From NCBI GenBank assembly GCA_934045905.1, contig OW203766.1, positions 29,630,309 to 29,694,308 of the forward strand: a stretch of 64,000 bases of DNA, given 5' to 3'. Shown in pieces: positions 1-11,780 of this stretch; position 1 is the stretch's first letter; each line of letters begins with the position of its first letter. Under the pieces are notes generated by a model. The model did not search any database, was not told the DNA's origin, and saw only the letters and a program-made list of their open reading frames with translations. Source of the stretch: Leuctra nigra. Lineage: Eukaryota > Arthropoda > Insecta > Plecoptera > Leuctridae. A program made the translations under genes and the position numbers.

Positions 1-189
1 TTTCACTTTTCTACATCACTCATTCACTAATTGATTACAGGTAATCCATCACCCAGGTATTATCACTTATCATCAGTTATCCATTCGTACAACTTTAAAG
101 GTGCTTTTTATTCATACTAGCTTTTATCACGTAATATTTTGTTTTTGCTACATTATTATTAAATTCTCATTTGTGAAATTTGGTTTTCT

Positions 190-262
190 GCCTCGGTAGC
201 TCAGTTGGTAGAGCATCTGACTGGATATCAGAAGGTCGTGGGTTCGAATCCCACTCGACGAA
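190..262 (+). tRNA. tRNA-like gene or tRNA pseudogene, apparent anticodon GGA
   Basis: A 73-nt class I cloverleaf can be drawn: acceptor 190-196/255-261, D stem GCTC/GAGC, anticodon stem TCTGA/TCAGA around loop CTGGATA, and T stem GTGGG/CCCAC. The A box (TAGCTCAGTTGG) and B box (GGTTCGAATCC) are perfect for RNA polymerase III, and a TTTT terminator lies at 267-270. Two acceptor pairs are broken (G1:A72 and C3:C70). The loop reads as GGA, a serine anticodon, but the long variable arm of tRNA-Ser is absent. It is therefore more likely a mutated tRNA copy or a SINE head without its body than a working tRNA. No SINE tail follows. Confidence 0.6.
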
Positions 263-2587
263 AATCTTTTCATATTGCAGTTTGTATTTATTCACAAAAA
301 TAGACAACATATTCTTTTTCTCAAAATTAAGAAGGGGCAATTTTCATTCTCTAAATATACTATACTCTTAAAATGTGTGATCGCGAAATTTTTTTGGAAA
401 GTACATAAGCCAATTAACACTTAAATTCCTCTTCTATTCATAATTGTTCATTTAAGAAAATGAATAGATTATGAAGTAACTAGAATTAATTATTGTAGAG
501 AAAAACCGAACTATAAAATCCACGGTTATTTGAATAACCTCAACTTGACTAACTAAATCCTCGCCAAGTCAACCAAGAGGGAATGTGGATATAATATACA
601 TAAAAGTGCTCATTGTTACAATTTTTTGACAGCTTTAAAGTTGTCAAAGTCCAAACTAACAGACAGTCTCAGAAACAAACAGTCTCAATCATTCAGGTTT
701 TTCGGACTTCAAAGTGGGCTTAAAAACTCAGATATGCCTCAGGAAATGGAGCACATTGATGTAGATTTAATTCCCCTTCTCTCCTGCAAATGTACTTCAT
801 CAACTGCACCACTCAACTAAGTAACCTCTGAAAAACTGACCAACATTGATATTCTACAACTCATGAGTGATTTCGTTCCATTCGTTTTGCTTCACATTTT
901 GGAACGAAACAATGACTTACAATCCGATTAGCAATATAATCGAGTGCAAATGGCAGAAATGTTTTAATTGTGTAGGAGGGAAATCTCTATCGATGGATTC
1001 ACAAATCTCTATGGAATTGAAACCTTTAAATCTGCTAATATAAAACAGATATCATGGGGACATATTACTTCAGCGGATATTGTATTTTAATCCAGTTTGT
1101 AATATACATTGTTAATTTAATGAGGTTATTACTATACATTATACAAGTGGAGGTGCCATGTTTCTGGAATACACCCGGCACCTCCACAAATAAAGTAAGA
1201 CAACAATAGCATTAATGCCAATATTCTTGTATTATAGTCAAATTTTATTAAGTCATACACTAACTAGTGCCGTTATTGTTAATACATATAATTTATTTTA
1301 TTTTTAAATACATAAAAAAACATAAATAAATACAAAAAAATATATATATAAATAAAGGCAAGTTTAAAGAAACAAAGAAATAAGAAACAAGTAAACCTGC
1401 CAACTGACCTAGTCTATATAGACAGCACCAATAATTTGACGCATCAAAATAAAATTATCCCGGTCAATGAAAATCCCTACGCTCGCCTTCACTTTTCCAC
1501 AAAACGAAAAGATTCTCCCCCCCCCCCCCCTCCCCCCCCTTGCAAAAGTCAATCGCACTGTTTGCCGTTCATCTCACATTTATAAGGGCTCTAGTGCTGG
1601 TCTGCCATTCCACGGGCCATTCGATGTGCAATACGCACCGTTCATTTATATTTCATCAATCACCACACCAGCGAGTCGGCACTGGGTGGGGAGGGGGGAG
1701 GGGGGAAGGTTGCCCAATCATTTATTCATCGGCTATTCGGGAAAATAACCACGCGCCGACTATACAATCGGACCCGAAGCCAAAGCCAGCGACTGAACTT
1801 CGCGCATATATTAGCAAACAAGAGTTAGTTTTTAGAAGGCTTTAACTGCTCATCAATAACTTAGAGACTACTGTGTCTCTTCAGTCTTCCATGGAGCCAA
1901 TTGTATCACGAAAGAGAGGAAAGATATTTTTTGGTGAAAACAGAATTTTTTTATCACAGCAAAGAATTTAAATACGAAATTGAGAAAAGGTTGCTGAGAC
2001 GTTTTTGTGGAAGCTGGATTTTTAAAATCATGAAAATAATGTATATAGAAAGTCCATTTCAATGATTCTTGAGGTGAGCTCAAAAACAAGTGCCTTTTAA
2101 AACAAATGAATGTAGCACAAATATTTGGCCTTTTTATTTGGCAATTCACTTTGGAACGACAAATCAAATTAATACAATCTATTTGTAATGGTGACATGAG
2201 TCATCGGGTAAGGGAATATTTCAATATAACTGAATTTGTTGACATCAGTCATAACTCATAATAGCAATTGATTCCAAAACGTTCTACGCAAAATCGTTTA
2301 AATGGACTTCCGACCTTTCTCCTCTAAGGTACAGATCTGATGAATCCAATCACAAATAAGACCTTAGTGGTACCTAGCCAAACTGAAGATAAGACACTTT
2401 TTCTAAGGCCCTGTTATACAAAAGTATCTTGTAAGGTTTTGTTACTTCTGGAACAGCTAATGAGAATGAATACAGTTTATTCTGGTGATGGGGCAGTTCA
2501 GTTGGGTGACAGTTTGTCCACACGAAACGTTTGTTCACTATAAAAGGGCTTTTCAATGCACCGTCATCGGTTAGGTAAATGACCGAA
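263..2587. other. Gene-free stretch with C- and G-tracts
   Basis: No credible coding sequence. It holds a perfect 11-bp inverted repeat (GTGGAGGTGCC at 1147-1157, GGCACCTCCAC at 1177-1187) followed by AATAAA. A GC-rich island at about 1470-1830 contains C14-T-C8 (1517-1539) and a four-run G tract (1684-1705). The short open frames over the island are low-complexity artefacts. Confidence 0.6.
1684..1705 (+). other. G-quadruplex-type G tract
   Basis: The tract reads G3-T-G4-A-G6-A-G6, four G runs separated by single bases, which fits the usual quadruplex pattern. A long C tract lies on the same strand about 150 bp upstream (1517-1539), so the two could also pair with each other. Confidence 0.6.
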
Positions 2588-2698
2588 CAAATTTGTAATG
2601 ATTTGGAAAATCTGTCAAATACGGGTTTTGTCCTGACAATATTATGTCGGAAACTCGTCAGGATAATATATGGATCATTGCCAAATCATCATTGTAAC
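2588..2698. repeat. Short imperfect inverted repeat, MITE-like
   Basis: Outer arms TTGTAATGATTTGG (about 2593-2606) and CCAAATCATCATTGTAA (about 2681-2697) are imperfectly complementary. Between them lies a second stem, TCCTGAC / GTCAGGA. Target-site duplications were not identified. This could be an old miniature inverted-repeat element or a chance fold. Confidence 0.3.
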
Positions 2699-3539
2699 TT
2701 AATAAACAGTATTATTGTATTGTCTTGTTAACAGTTACTATTGAGCATGCAATTTAATTGTGGCTAAAAAAACTGTTGTAAAATGATCTAGATGCAAATT
2801 GCAAATCCATAACGACATATCTGCTTTTCATGTCATTCATCAAAATCTTACTCAACTCATAATCATTCCAGACAACTGCATACAGGATGCATCGCTAAAA
2901 TATAAAAATAAAATCAGAGAACTCATTGAAATAATAATGCATATTTTATCGACATATGCTTTTTATGCTATCTCATTTAACAGGACCAAAAAAAAATCTC
3001 CGCTCTTCTACAGGAAAGAGATATCACAATTAGATTTATCGGTATCCGTAGTTGAAAGGCAGCGCCGTGCCAAAAATGTGCACAAAACAAATAAATTTGT
3101 CATTTTGTATCCCGCTGCTATAAAATAAACGTTCCGACGCGCATCTCTGCACGTATAGAGAGATCCCATTTCAGAAATAATATATGTGACGTTGTTAGGT
3201 TTGACAGTGCAATTCTGCTCTTGCACACAAAAAACGTCAACAACTCTATGCATTTGTAAAATCTGGCACACCATTCAAAATTCAAATAGCTGCGGCACTT
3301 GACGTAAAACTACCTTAAAGGGATTCCGTATACCATGTGACTGATTTTAACCACTTTTATATCCTTCCGATGTCATTTTTTGAAAGTAGTCTTTCAAGAA
3401 TTTCAAAAAGTGAAGGGAAGAGATAAAAATAAACAGTAGGTTTGAAATACGAATTACACTTATTTTTATTCCTTATTTGATATTTTTGCTGTTGTTTATA
3501 GACGGTTTGACAACTAGGTAGTTTCTATCTGGGAACGAT
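2699..3539. other. Gene-free stretch
   Basis: AT-rich DNA. The two overlapping open frames on opposite strands (around 2800-3270) have no recognisable domain and the base composition of their surroundings. I see nothing else in it. Confidence 0.5.
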
Positions 3540-3680
3540 TATGGGGATGATTGTGAAATTATGGTTATGACTGAGGAAAACAAGGTGGAATGAGACGGTC
3601 GTGGCCTATTAAACCTTCCCATCATTTCCGTCACGACTGAGGAAAATCACGACAAAACTAAGTTTGCAGGATGGGTTCAG
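3540..3680 (-). mobile_element. Degraded tRNA-derived SINE fragment
   Basis: It shares, in order, the blocks of the better SINE copies elsewhere in the window: a GATGATTG run, GAGACGGTCGTGGCCTATTA, CCTTCCCA, and GACTGAGGAAAA...ACGA. The tRNA-like head is missing or too diverged to see, so this is an old truncated copy. Confidence 0.55.
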
Positions 3681-6600
3681 GAAGAGAACTATAAGGTATC
3701 TGGAGTACAAACATTATGTTCAGCTTGATAGCAACTGAAAGTTTAAAAGTATCTCAAAAAATAAGTTTTACTGTCCTACCAATCATAAAGTCCTCAAGTG
3801 CATTCTGAAATCAACAGATCATTTTCAAATTATTGTGCTTTTTAAAAATGCCCCTAAATCCACATTTAGCAAGTTAAACTTGAGTTAAAGTTGTGGTTTT
3901 AACCTGTATCAGAAAGTCAAATTCGTTTTATCGATTTACTCGAAACCAGTTTCATGTATGTCCAGATGCTTTATGGTTTGTTCGTCAGTATAGACATGAA
4001 AAATACAATCTAAAGAAAATCGCGATTCGAACTAAGCTAGTAGTACATTTTCCATTACTATGAAATAAAATGTACATTATAAGAAGTTCAGACCAATATC
4101 TCGGAGTCGCCATTGACTATCCAATCCTCTTAAATCTCACAGAAAATCTCGGTCAACTGTAACACTTCAACCTGTAATATTTATTTTCCCGTCTTTCATC
4201 TTGAGTTTTCACACCTTTGTACTCCGGAAATCTGGGTCTCATAAAGAAAACCTTCATTTAACAAACCTCGGTAAAGAATGGAGACTGACTGCATGTACTT
4301 TATGAGTCCATGGCTTTTGACGCTCCAGACGACCTCTCATTTTGCCAAGGAGATTGCAACTTACTTGCTGTTTCAGATCTTTCACTATTTGTGTGGAAAA
4401 GAGTATTTTTTTTATGTGCAAACAGTTTTGCAATTTCAAAGAATATTCTTGAGCTTGGAGGTGTGGAGATTCGGTGGAAGTGGAGGAAGGTGGAGATACG
4501 TAGCAGTTGGACGAGGAAAATGGGAACGAGTGACTGTGAGATTCTACATTTTCCTACGCGAGAATATGATACCTACTTCATCCATGATGAACATTGATCA
4601 TTGATTGATTGGTTGATTGAATAGTTGCAATAGGAAATAGGGCTGAATGCTGAATTGAATAGGGCTTGGATATTACTTCAAGCACCATTTTTACAATAAA
4701 TTTATGTAAGATTTTATAACGGAAATTTGAGTAAACTATATTTGATCGTTTAGCTACAAATAATAGCACCATTAAACAGACTTTAAAACAAATAAAGAAG
4801 TAAACATAGAAAATAATTTATAATCTTTATGATTGAGGATATTTCTTGAATTATAAATCATCATGAATTAGATTTACTTTGTCAACCTATTTTCTTTAAA
4901 AAAAAATATGAATCACACGTTTTCTTTTACGTAAGCTTTGCATATCCCAAATCGTTTGGATTACCTTGCTGTCCAGTTTAAATTCTCGCAGCAATATGTA
5001 GTGCAATGCAATGTAGTAGCCGCAATATGCATCAACCCATTTGGCAGTAAATTCCCTCCCAAATTTCATTCCAAATTCCATCACAAATCTCTCACAAATT
5101 CCCTCCCAAATACAGCAACGAACAGTAATGATTTTTATCGAAGTCACGCGTATAGTTTCACTACAAAACCAATTTCAGCCAACAAACGAGCGCCCCTAAA
5201 GCGTCTATTGTATATCAGTGTTTTCCTAAGCGGCCATTTTGGAAGAGATTTCCTCACCCCCGTCGTGATCTTAACTACCCTATTAAGGCATTACAAAGTC
5301 CTCAAGGGCCACCCCCCGAAAATGGAGGTCACGCTCCTCCATTGTCTATCAAACGTCCATCCCCTTGCTATGTAAAGCCACTGGCTATGTTTATGCATGA
5401 GGAGATAAATATGATAAACTAATCATGGTGGCTTAACTACAAGGCGCTCTGTAAGTCTCTCCTAAGATGATTGAGAAACTACATGGTAAGCTGTGTACAA
5501 CAACTATGTTAAAGGGGCGAGTACGATGTAAGTTGCGGAGGCGTTACAAGAAGTGAGTTGCACATTTTATCAAGTGAGAGCGCCACAGTGTTCTGATTTG
5601 TTTTTATCACCTTTCGTGTTCATGTTCAATATTTCTGGCTTGGATATTTTCTGTCCCTCCAGTGGTCTATCTGAAGAGTAATGTGTTTTCCGGTATATGT
5701 GTGCAACTTTTGCTCGTAGATTTTGATTTCTTCGTATTTTTTTCTTTATTTTTAATGTGTTTTACACTTGTGATATTGTTGTCACTCATAATACACCTAC
5801 TTCAATGCAAGTTACTCAAATTTCAGTTATTTGTCACTTAGTTGTCATTGTGCTTTATTTGAACTTACTTAAACTTACTTTGTTTAAAACATTGATACAG
5901 GTAAATCAGACTTGAACCTAAATTAATATTAAATAGAAAACAACATTTATTTACGTATTAACATCCTTGATATTAATTCCACTTGGCTTCTGAGATATTT
6001 AAATCTAAACCATTTAAATAAACTCTATGTTTTTATTCGACAAATGTGTAAAACGCCAGTCGCCCCAAAAGCCACTAACATCACTGTTTCCACAATTTCC
6101 CATGTGGTCAACGGTGAAATAGTTCAAATTTAGACACAAAGGTCAGCTAGATAGTGACAAATGTTGTTTTCTTCTCTCCATATTGGAGGGTTGTGACCCC
6201 CGTTTTTCGTGGTGTGGAAAATATCCGGAAATATTCCCTTCAGTGTGGTTCTACACGACCAATGAAAACATAGACAAATAAGTTATGACAAGCCGTTTAT
6301 AATACTGTTTGGTTTGCTCTGCAAAAAGAAGGGCAGAGTGGGGAAAAAACCACCCCGTGGTTGACCTTCCTACACAGCGTATATTTTACAGCAACGATTT
6401 GGCAAACAAATCATTGTAGAAGACCAAGAGAAAAAACACACTTCAGTTGGGTGGAAAAGTCTAATATGCAAAGTCTGGAAAATGTAGAAGTGCTAATTGA
6501 TCAACTTCAGATTTTCCGAGAGGGAAAAAGCGAAGGATAATTTGATATTCTTGAGAGAAAAATAACACTTCGTTAGTAAACGATCTCTTAGCACTTTTTG

Positions 6601-7336
6601 CTAATTAACTAGATGTCGCTATTAATTATTACATTTATACATAAGCATCCCCGTGAATAATTGTTTAATTTCATCACTTTTGTGAACAGATTCATGGAGT
6701 GCTTCTTCAATGTCGAGAAATTGTTTTAATGCATTTTTCATAATGTCACACATGGATACGTCCTACATTATCTGTGTCATCTCTTTGTAATGTTTTTATC
6801 TAAAAAGCAGCAAAATACGGTTACAGTTATATCATAGAGTTAGGTAACTCTATGGTAATATCATTGAAATAATACAAATGAAAGACAAATATTTAATCCA
6901 CATATATTTTATTTTCATGCATTCAACATTGTACAAGAGTTTGTTAAAAATTGGATAATTCGTAGAATTTGAAAGTGTAGAAATCTACACTTGTTCATGC
7001 TACATGTAGCGTAATGAAATTATACGCTATTTTCACAGACGCTGAATGTTGTTATATCACGTGTATGCAATTTTATACAACTTTATACAAGAAGAGTATA
7101 AATTTATACTTTTAATAAGTTTTTGCAATTTTCACAAAATATATTTTCTTGGATATGCGGGACAACTTGAAACGAAATTAGTTTGTCCTCGGTATACAAT
7201 TAACTAAAAAGTGGAAACAAAAAGGACAATGTATCCAGAAGGCCCAATGGCCACTTTCTCGAGTTTACGTTTTGACTAGATGCATACTTTTGTAATCACG
7301 TATCTTATCAAGCCCTATTATTGAAGTACTTAGCCT
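3681..7336. other. Gene-free stretch
   Basis: No supported gene. Short open frames on both strands around 4250-4770 and 4900-5375 show no domain, codon pattern or plausible splice context. A fragment at 5035-5110 repeats CAAATTC-C(C/A)(T/A)CC-type blocks several times, a simple degenerate repeat. The rest is AT-rich unique-looking DNA. Confidence 0.5.
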
Positions 7337-7486
7337 CATAAGTTTAAGCTACAGTTAACTTAAGCTCCACTTCAGAAAAACCTCAGGCTTAATTGACTGC
7401 AGTTTTGTAAAGCTGCACCGCAGTGTATAATGGTGACACCTCATTTCCCGAAGTGGAGCTTAGCTAAACTGAAGATTAAACTAATG
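7337..7486. repeat. Imperfect inverted repeat, MITE-like, about 150 bp
   Basis: The left arm (from about 7337, ending AAGCTCCACTTC) and the right arm (GAAGTGGAGCTT... to about 7486) are complementary over about 37 bp with several mismatches. The inner 12 bp are perfect. It is consistent with an old miniature inverted-repeat element, though no target-site duplication was resolved. Confidence 0.4.
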
Positions 7487-8820
7487 GTAATGTGGCCCCT
7501 TACAAAATTACTTGGATGAAGGATGAAGGTAGGCAGATGAAATTGACATCGAGTACCTAAAAAATAATATGTCTTATTTCTATAGTTGTGCGACCAGTGA
7601 AGTCGTGAATTTGATTTTACTTATCGACAAGTTTCCGTTACTTCTCTGACTCGACCTATTATTTTGTCAATAAACAATAAGACATACAAATCACAATGGT
7701 CGGCAAATCAATGGGACACTCGTGAAGGTTCAATCGGTTATTAGAGGTCATCAATAAAATAATCGAAAACTGTAGCTATTTGTTGAAACGCAAACTTAGA
7801 TTGACGTGTGTTTAAAATTGACGGGCTGAAAGCTGATGAGGTTGATTGGATTTGAAGTGACTGGCAGTTTGGTTGCATTCCATTTGGTAATTCTCAAGTC
7901 AGGAATGGATTCAGTTACACGGAATCCACGATGACAACTGAATTTTTACTCCGTGGTTATTGAGAGAGCGGAGATCGGATTCTATTTGAGTTTTTTGTGA
8001 TTTTTTGTGGTGTTGCACTAACTAGGATATGAACCGGTCTAATTATTCAATGGTTCTGGGAACTCGGAATATTTTTAATAGAGTTCAAAGGTTTTCAATA
8101 TGTAATTTTCACATGCATTGAGGAAATGACGCAATTGCATTTACGATGTTTTATAAAAAAAAGTTTTTTAAAAAAAATTATGTAGTCTGCTGGAAGCCAT
8201 TAAAATGTAAATTACATTTATATTTTCAGTTCGTCATTTGATAGGTTATTCAAGAACAGACATTAAAATACGTTAGTCATCAATAATTAAGAATATTTAT
8301 GTTTTCTAGGATTATATTTTGTAAATAGCAGAATACACTAGCATACTTGAGAAGCGTTCTATTCCGAAATCCGCGAATAGAAAAGAAAAAGATACACACA
8401 AAGATATAAATTTAAAAAATATATAAAATCATTACCGAATATCATAACATTTATCACAAGATAAGGTCCACAAGTTAAAAGTCAGACGTAATAACAGGTG
8501 TGAATAATCTAAAAGTATTGACTTTTAAGCTTTCAATTTTATCGGCCAATCAAGAGGTTGGTAAAAATAATAATGAGATTGGACATACGTAGTTACTAAG
8601 TTTCATCTTGATCAGCGAACCATCTGACGTACACGCCAACAGAAGGAAAAGTACAACAGAGACTGCAAAATGCGCCGTGTAAACGTTCTGTTCATTTTCC
8701 TCAGCAACATTTCATCGTTTAGCTGGAACACAATTTTCATGCGCAGGACAAGAAAAAAAGCGTATGTATAGTATGCCTGACTTAAGCAAACACATTTACA
8801 AAGGTCCAAACAATATGAAT
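7487..8820. other. Gene-free stretch
   Basis: AT-rich DNA with no supported gene, RNA or repeat. The short minus-strand frame at 8612-8809 has no recognisable features. Confidence 0.5.
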
Positions 8821-10146
8821 ACTAGGAAAACGCTCAGTGTAACGCGTTGATAAGCGAGCACGGGTACGTGCAAATTCTCGAACCGGAAATGCGTACACAA
8901 CGCACAGAAAACATATACATCCATATGGAATTGATTATGATATCAACTTAAAAGTGTATGCTTTTCATCGAAACTTTAAAATAGCATCTAAGCACCTGGT
9001 TCATAAAGCAAATCAGAATCAATTTTCAATTGGCACTGGAAAACATTCATTTCGATACTTCATTACTGACAGATATTAAAAATGTAAATAACTTCATACG
9101 TTCTTAACTGATTGGGATGAAATTTTGTAAAATAAGAGACAATATTGGTCTTAATGATCATGCAAAATATGAGTTTGATCAGAATTATCGAAGACCGTTT
9201 TCATTTTTCAGCCTATCAGGAGATATTTATTTAAATTTTAACCAATGAATCTGAGTAACGCGTTGATGAGCGAGCACGGATACGCGCAACACCTCGAACC
9301 GAAATTCTGTCTATCGAAAATGTCATTAAAAGCCAATAATTCTAAAATTTCGCCACAGATTTGTATAGAAATCTCAAAACATTCCTAAAATATTGGTCCA
9401 AATAACCATGCAAAGCTTTAAGTTGATCAATTGAACCTTTATGATTGAACTGTTCCGTGTTAATTTTCAAAAATCACAGGATCTCCTTCAAAAAATATAC
9501 CTGAGACCACTCATATGATATAAGTGTGTCTACACAATATCAGATCGACTGTTGAACGGTCATTATCAGTTTCATTTGCGTTTGAAAGTTTCTGCTCTAA
9601 CTACCTTGCCTTGAACTGAAGAGTCGAAGTCGCCGTGAATTTGACAGCCAACACGCTAATAGTCCGTAAAATGTCAATAACGTTTGGATTTAAACACAGA
9701 TTAGTATGAAAATTGTCAAAAATGCAGATAATGTTGGACCCAACCATCATGCGAAGTTATAAGTTGATCGTTCAATCGGTTATAGTTTAAATTTCTAAAA
9801 ACACAGGAAAGATGGTTTTAAATTTTAACCAATGGGAGGATTTGGCTGAAACTTTGTTTGATTGGGTACAATGTTGGGGGTAATGACTTGTCAAAATTTC
9901 AATTTGATCAAAACAACCAATCGAAAGTTAATTTTTTTTAAATTTGAACCAATCAATGGATTTCAAAAAAATTAGGGTCTGCAACAATCAGAAATGTTAC
10001 GTACATGTGTGCAAAATTTCAGCTCGATCGAAGAAAAACTCTGACCTGTATATCGTCAGTAACAGAAAAAAAAAAAAAAAAAAAAAAAAAAAACAGAGGT
10101 CCGTGCCAAAAGAGCCAAATGGAGACGCTCGCTTCGCTCGCTCAAT
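8821..10146 (-). mobile_element. Helitron-like non-autonomous repeat, copy A
   Basis: About 1.33 kb, nearly identical to the copy at 29701-31023. Read on the minus strand its 3' end is a short hairpin (CGCTTA/TGAGCG-type stem around ACGCGT) followed by TTTTCCTAG and a flanking T. This matches the hairpin-then-CTRR-then-T layout of Helitron 3' ends. The opposite end is a GAGCGAGCGAAGCGAGCG block. The core TGAGCGAGC occurs near both ends in inverted orientation. Inside, a roughly 415-bp start block recurs (AACGCGTTGATNAGCGAGCACGG at about 8841 and 9257). Modules resembling 'ATGCAAA...TTGATC...' recur every 200-300 bp. It encodes no protein, and a canonical 5' TC end was not found, so the class is tentative. 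Confidence 0.5.
10066..10093 (+). repeat. Poly(A) tract inside the 1.33 kb repeat
   Basis: An uninterrupted A run of about 27 bases sits about 55 bp from the end of copy A. The same position in copy B is an A run broken by one C. Because the element continues past the run, it is an internal length-variable tract and not a retroposon tail. Confidence 0.7.
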
Positions 10147-10361
10147 TAACCCGCTTCGCTAAAAGAACAGACCATGTGAAGAGCGTCTTCCTAACAAAAC
10201 ATTTAATCTCGCTGCAATTTTATACAAGATTGGCAACATAACTAGGTATTGTGCCAGCTATTGTGTTCCATTACATTGTGCTGCTGTTGCATCAATATCA
10301 CTGCGGGATGTGTGGTACATGTCAGTGGCGGAGCGGGCTTGGCAGAAGTAGGAGCAACATA

Positions 10362-10980
10362 CAGTCTATTCCATTTCAAAAGGGGAATGGAAGTTCCAAG
10401 AAGTTCGCAATTCTCCCACAGATGGCATAGATTGCAGTACCACTACCATAAAAATTTTGCTTTGGTGATTATCACTCATGTGTTGAAACGACCACTAGAT
10501 CTTTCAATCAGTCATAAAATAAATAATTTATCACTAGTTGCCATAAAATCCTCTATTTAATAGCCTGGGCTAACATAATACATTTAAAAAGTAATTTAAA
10601 TCTGTTGTAATATGTTAGTACTTTCTCAGCTAAGTTGGCAGACATGTTGTTTCTCTTGTCTTCCTTGAAGGCGGGAAACAAGACAAGAGAAACAACATGT
10701 CTGCCAACTTAGCTGAGAAAGTACTAACATATTACAACAGATTTAAATTACTTTTTATACGTATTTTGTTAACCCAGGTTATTAAATAGAGGATTTTATG
10801 GCAACAAGTGATAAATTATTTATTTTATGACTGATTTAAAGATCTAGTGGTCGTTTCAACACATGAGTGATAATCACCAATGCAAAATTTTTATGGTAGT
10901 GGTACTGCAATCTATGCCATCTGTGGGAGAATTGCGAACTTCTTGGAACTTCCATTCCCCTTTTGAAATGGAATAAACTG
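10362..10980. mobile_element. TA-flanked foldback MITE, Tc1/mariner type
   Basis: Two arms of about 300 bp are near-perfect inverted copies around a short centre at about 10660-10675 (CCTTGAAGGCGGG). The ends read CAGTYTATTCC on both strands. The element is flanked by TA at 10360-10361 and 10981-10982. The empty site is preserved in the neighbouring 121-bp units, which read GCAACATAACTAGG, so insertion duplicated a TA dinucleotide. CAGT ends and TA duplication are characteristic of the Tc1/mariner superfamily. It has no transposase and would depend on one elsewhere. The arms differ by a handful of substitutions and small indels. Confidence 0.85.
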
Positions 10981-11180
10981 TAACTAGGTATTGTGCCAGC
11001 TATTGTGTTCCATTACATTGTGCTGCTGTTGCATCAATATCACTGCGGGATGTGTGGTACATGTCAGTGGCGGAGCGGGCTTGGCAGAAGTAGGAGCAAC
11101 ATAACTAGGTATTGTGCCAGCTATTGTGTTCCATTACATTGTGCTGCTGTTGCATCAATATCACTGCGGGATGTGTGGTA

Positions 11181-11259
11181 CAGTGGGCTGTAAGAGTTCG
11201 TTCGGTGTTTCCCATAAGAGCACCATGTATAAACCGGTAGGAACACTTGGAGGCGGGTG
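11181..11259 (+). other. 79-bp insert in unit 3 of the 121-bp array
   Basis: Other units read GTGGTACATGTCAG. Here GTGGTA is followed by 79 extra bases beginning CAGTGGGCTG and ending GGCGGGTG, then TA and CATGTCAG. It is thus bounded by TA on both sides and begins with CAGT, like the foldback element upstream. Its two ends are not clearly inverted repeats. It could be a truncated DNA element or unrelated filler DNA. Confidence 0.6.
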
Positions 11260-11780
11260 TACATGTCAGTGGCGGAGCGGGCTTGGCAGAAGTAGGAGCA
11301 ACATAACTAGGTATTGTGCCAGCTATTGTGTTCCATTACATTGTGCTGCTGTTGCATCAATATCACTGCGGGATGTGTGGTACATGTCAGTGGCGGAGCG
11401 GACTTGGCAGAAGTAGGAGCAACATAACTAGGTATTGTGCCAGCTATTGTGTTCCATTACATTGTGCTGCTGTTGCATCAATATCACTGCGGGATGTGTG
11501 GTACATGTCAGTGGCGGAGCGGACTTGGCAGAAGTAGGAGCAACATAACTAGGTATTGTGCCAGCTATTGTGTTCTATTACATTGTGCTGCTGTTGCATC
11601 AATATCACTGCGGGATGTGTGGTACATGTCAGTGGCGGAGCGGGCTTGGCAGAAGTAGGAGCAACATAACTAGGTATTGTGCCAGCTATTGTGTTCCATT
11701 ACATTGTGCTGCTGTTGCATCAATATCACTGCGGGATGTGTGGTACATGTCAGTGGCGGAGCGGGCTTGGCAGAAGTAGG

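Larger units (their letters stand above)
10241..11780 (+). repeat. 121-bp tandem array, seven units, with two insertions
   Basis: Units begin ACTAGGTATTGTGCCAGC and start at 10241, 10983, 11104, 11306, 11427, 11548 and 11669. Undisturbed spacing is exactly 121 bp. Unit 1 is separated from unit 2 by a 619-bp foldback element, and unit 3 carries an extra 81 bp. The last unit breaks off at GCAGAAGTAGG. Units differ by only a few substitutions, so the array is young or homogenised. Each unit contains CAGTGGCGGAGCGG, a string like the termini of some DNA transposons. The serial open frames here simply follow the repeat; 121 is not a multiple of 3, so they shift frame each unit and are not genes. 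Confidence 0.95.

Noticed and set aside
4590..4625. GATTGATTGGTTGATTGA run as a regulatory array
   Set aside because: A short simple repeat with no supporting context.
4938..5375. 145-codon frame with a repetitive start (KFPPKFHSKFHHKS)
   Set aside because: The repetition comes from a degenerate CAAATTCC-type DNA repeat; there is no gene context.
10066..10093. Poly(A) run as a retroposon tail
   Set aside because: The shared sequence continues about 55 bp past the run in both copies, so it is internal to the element.
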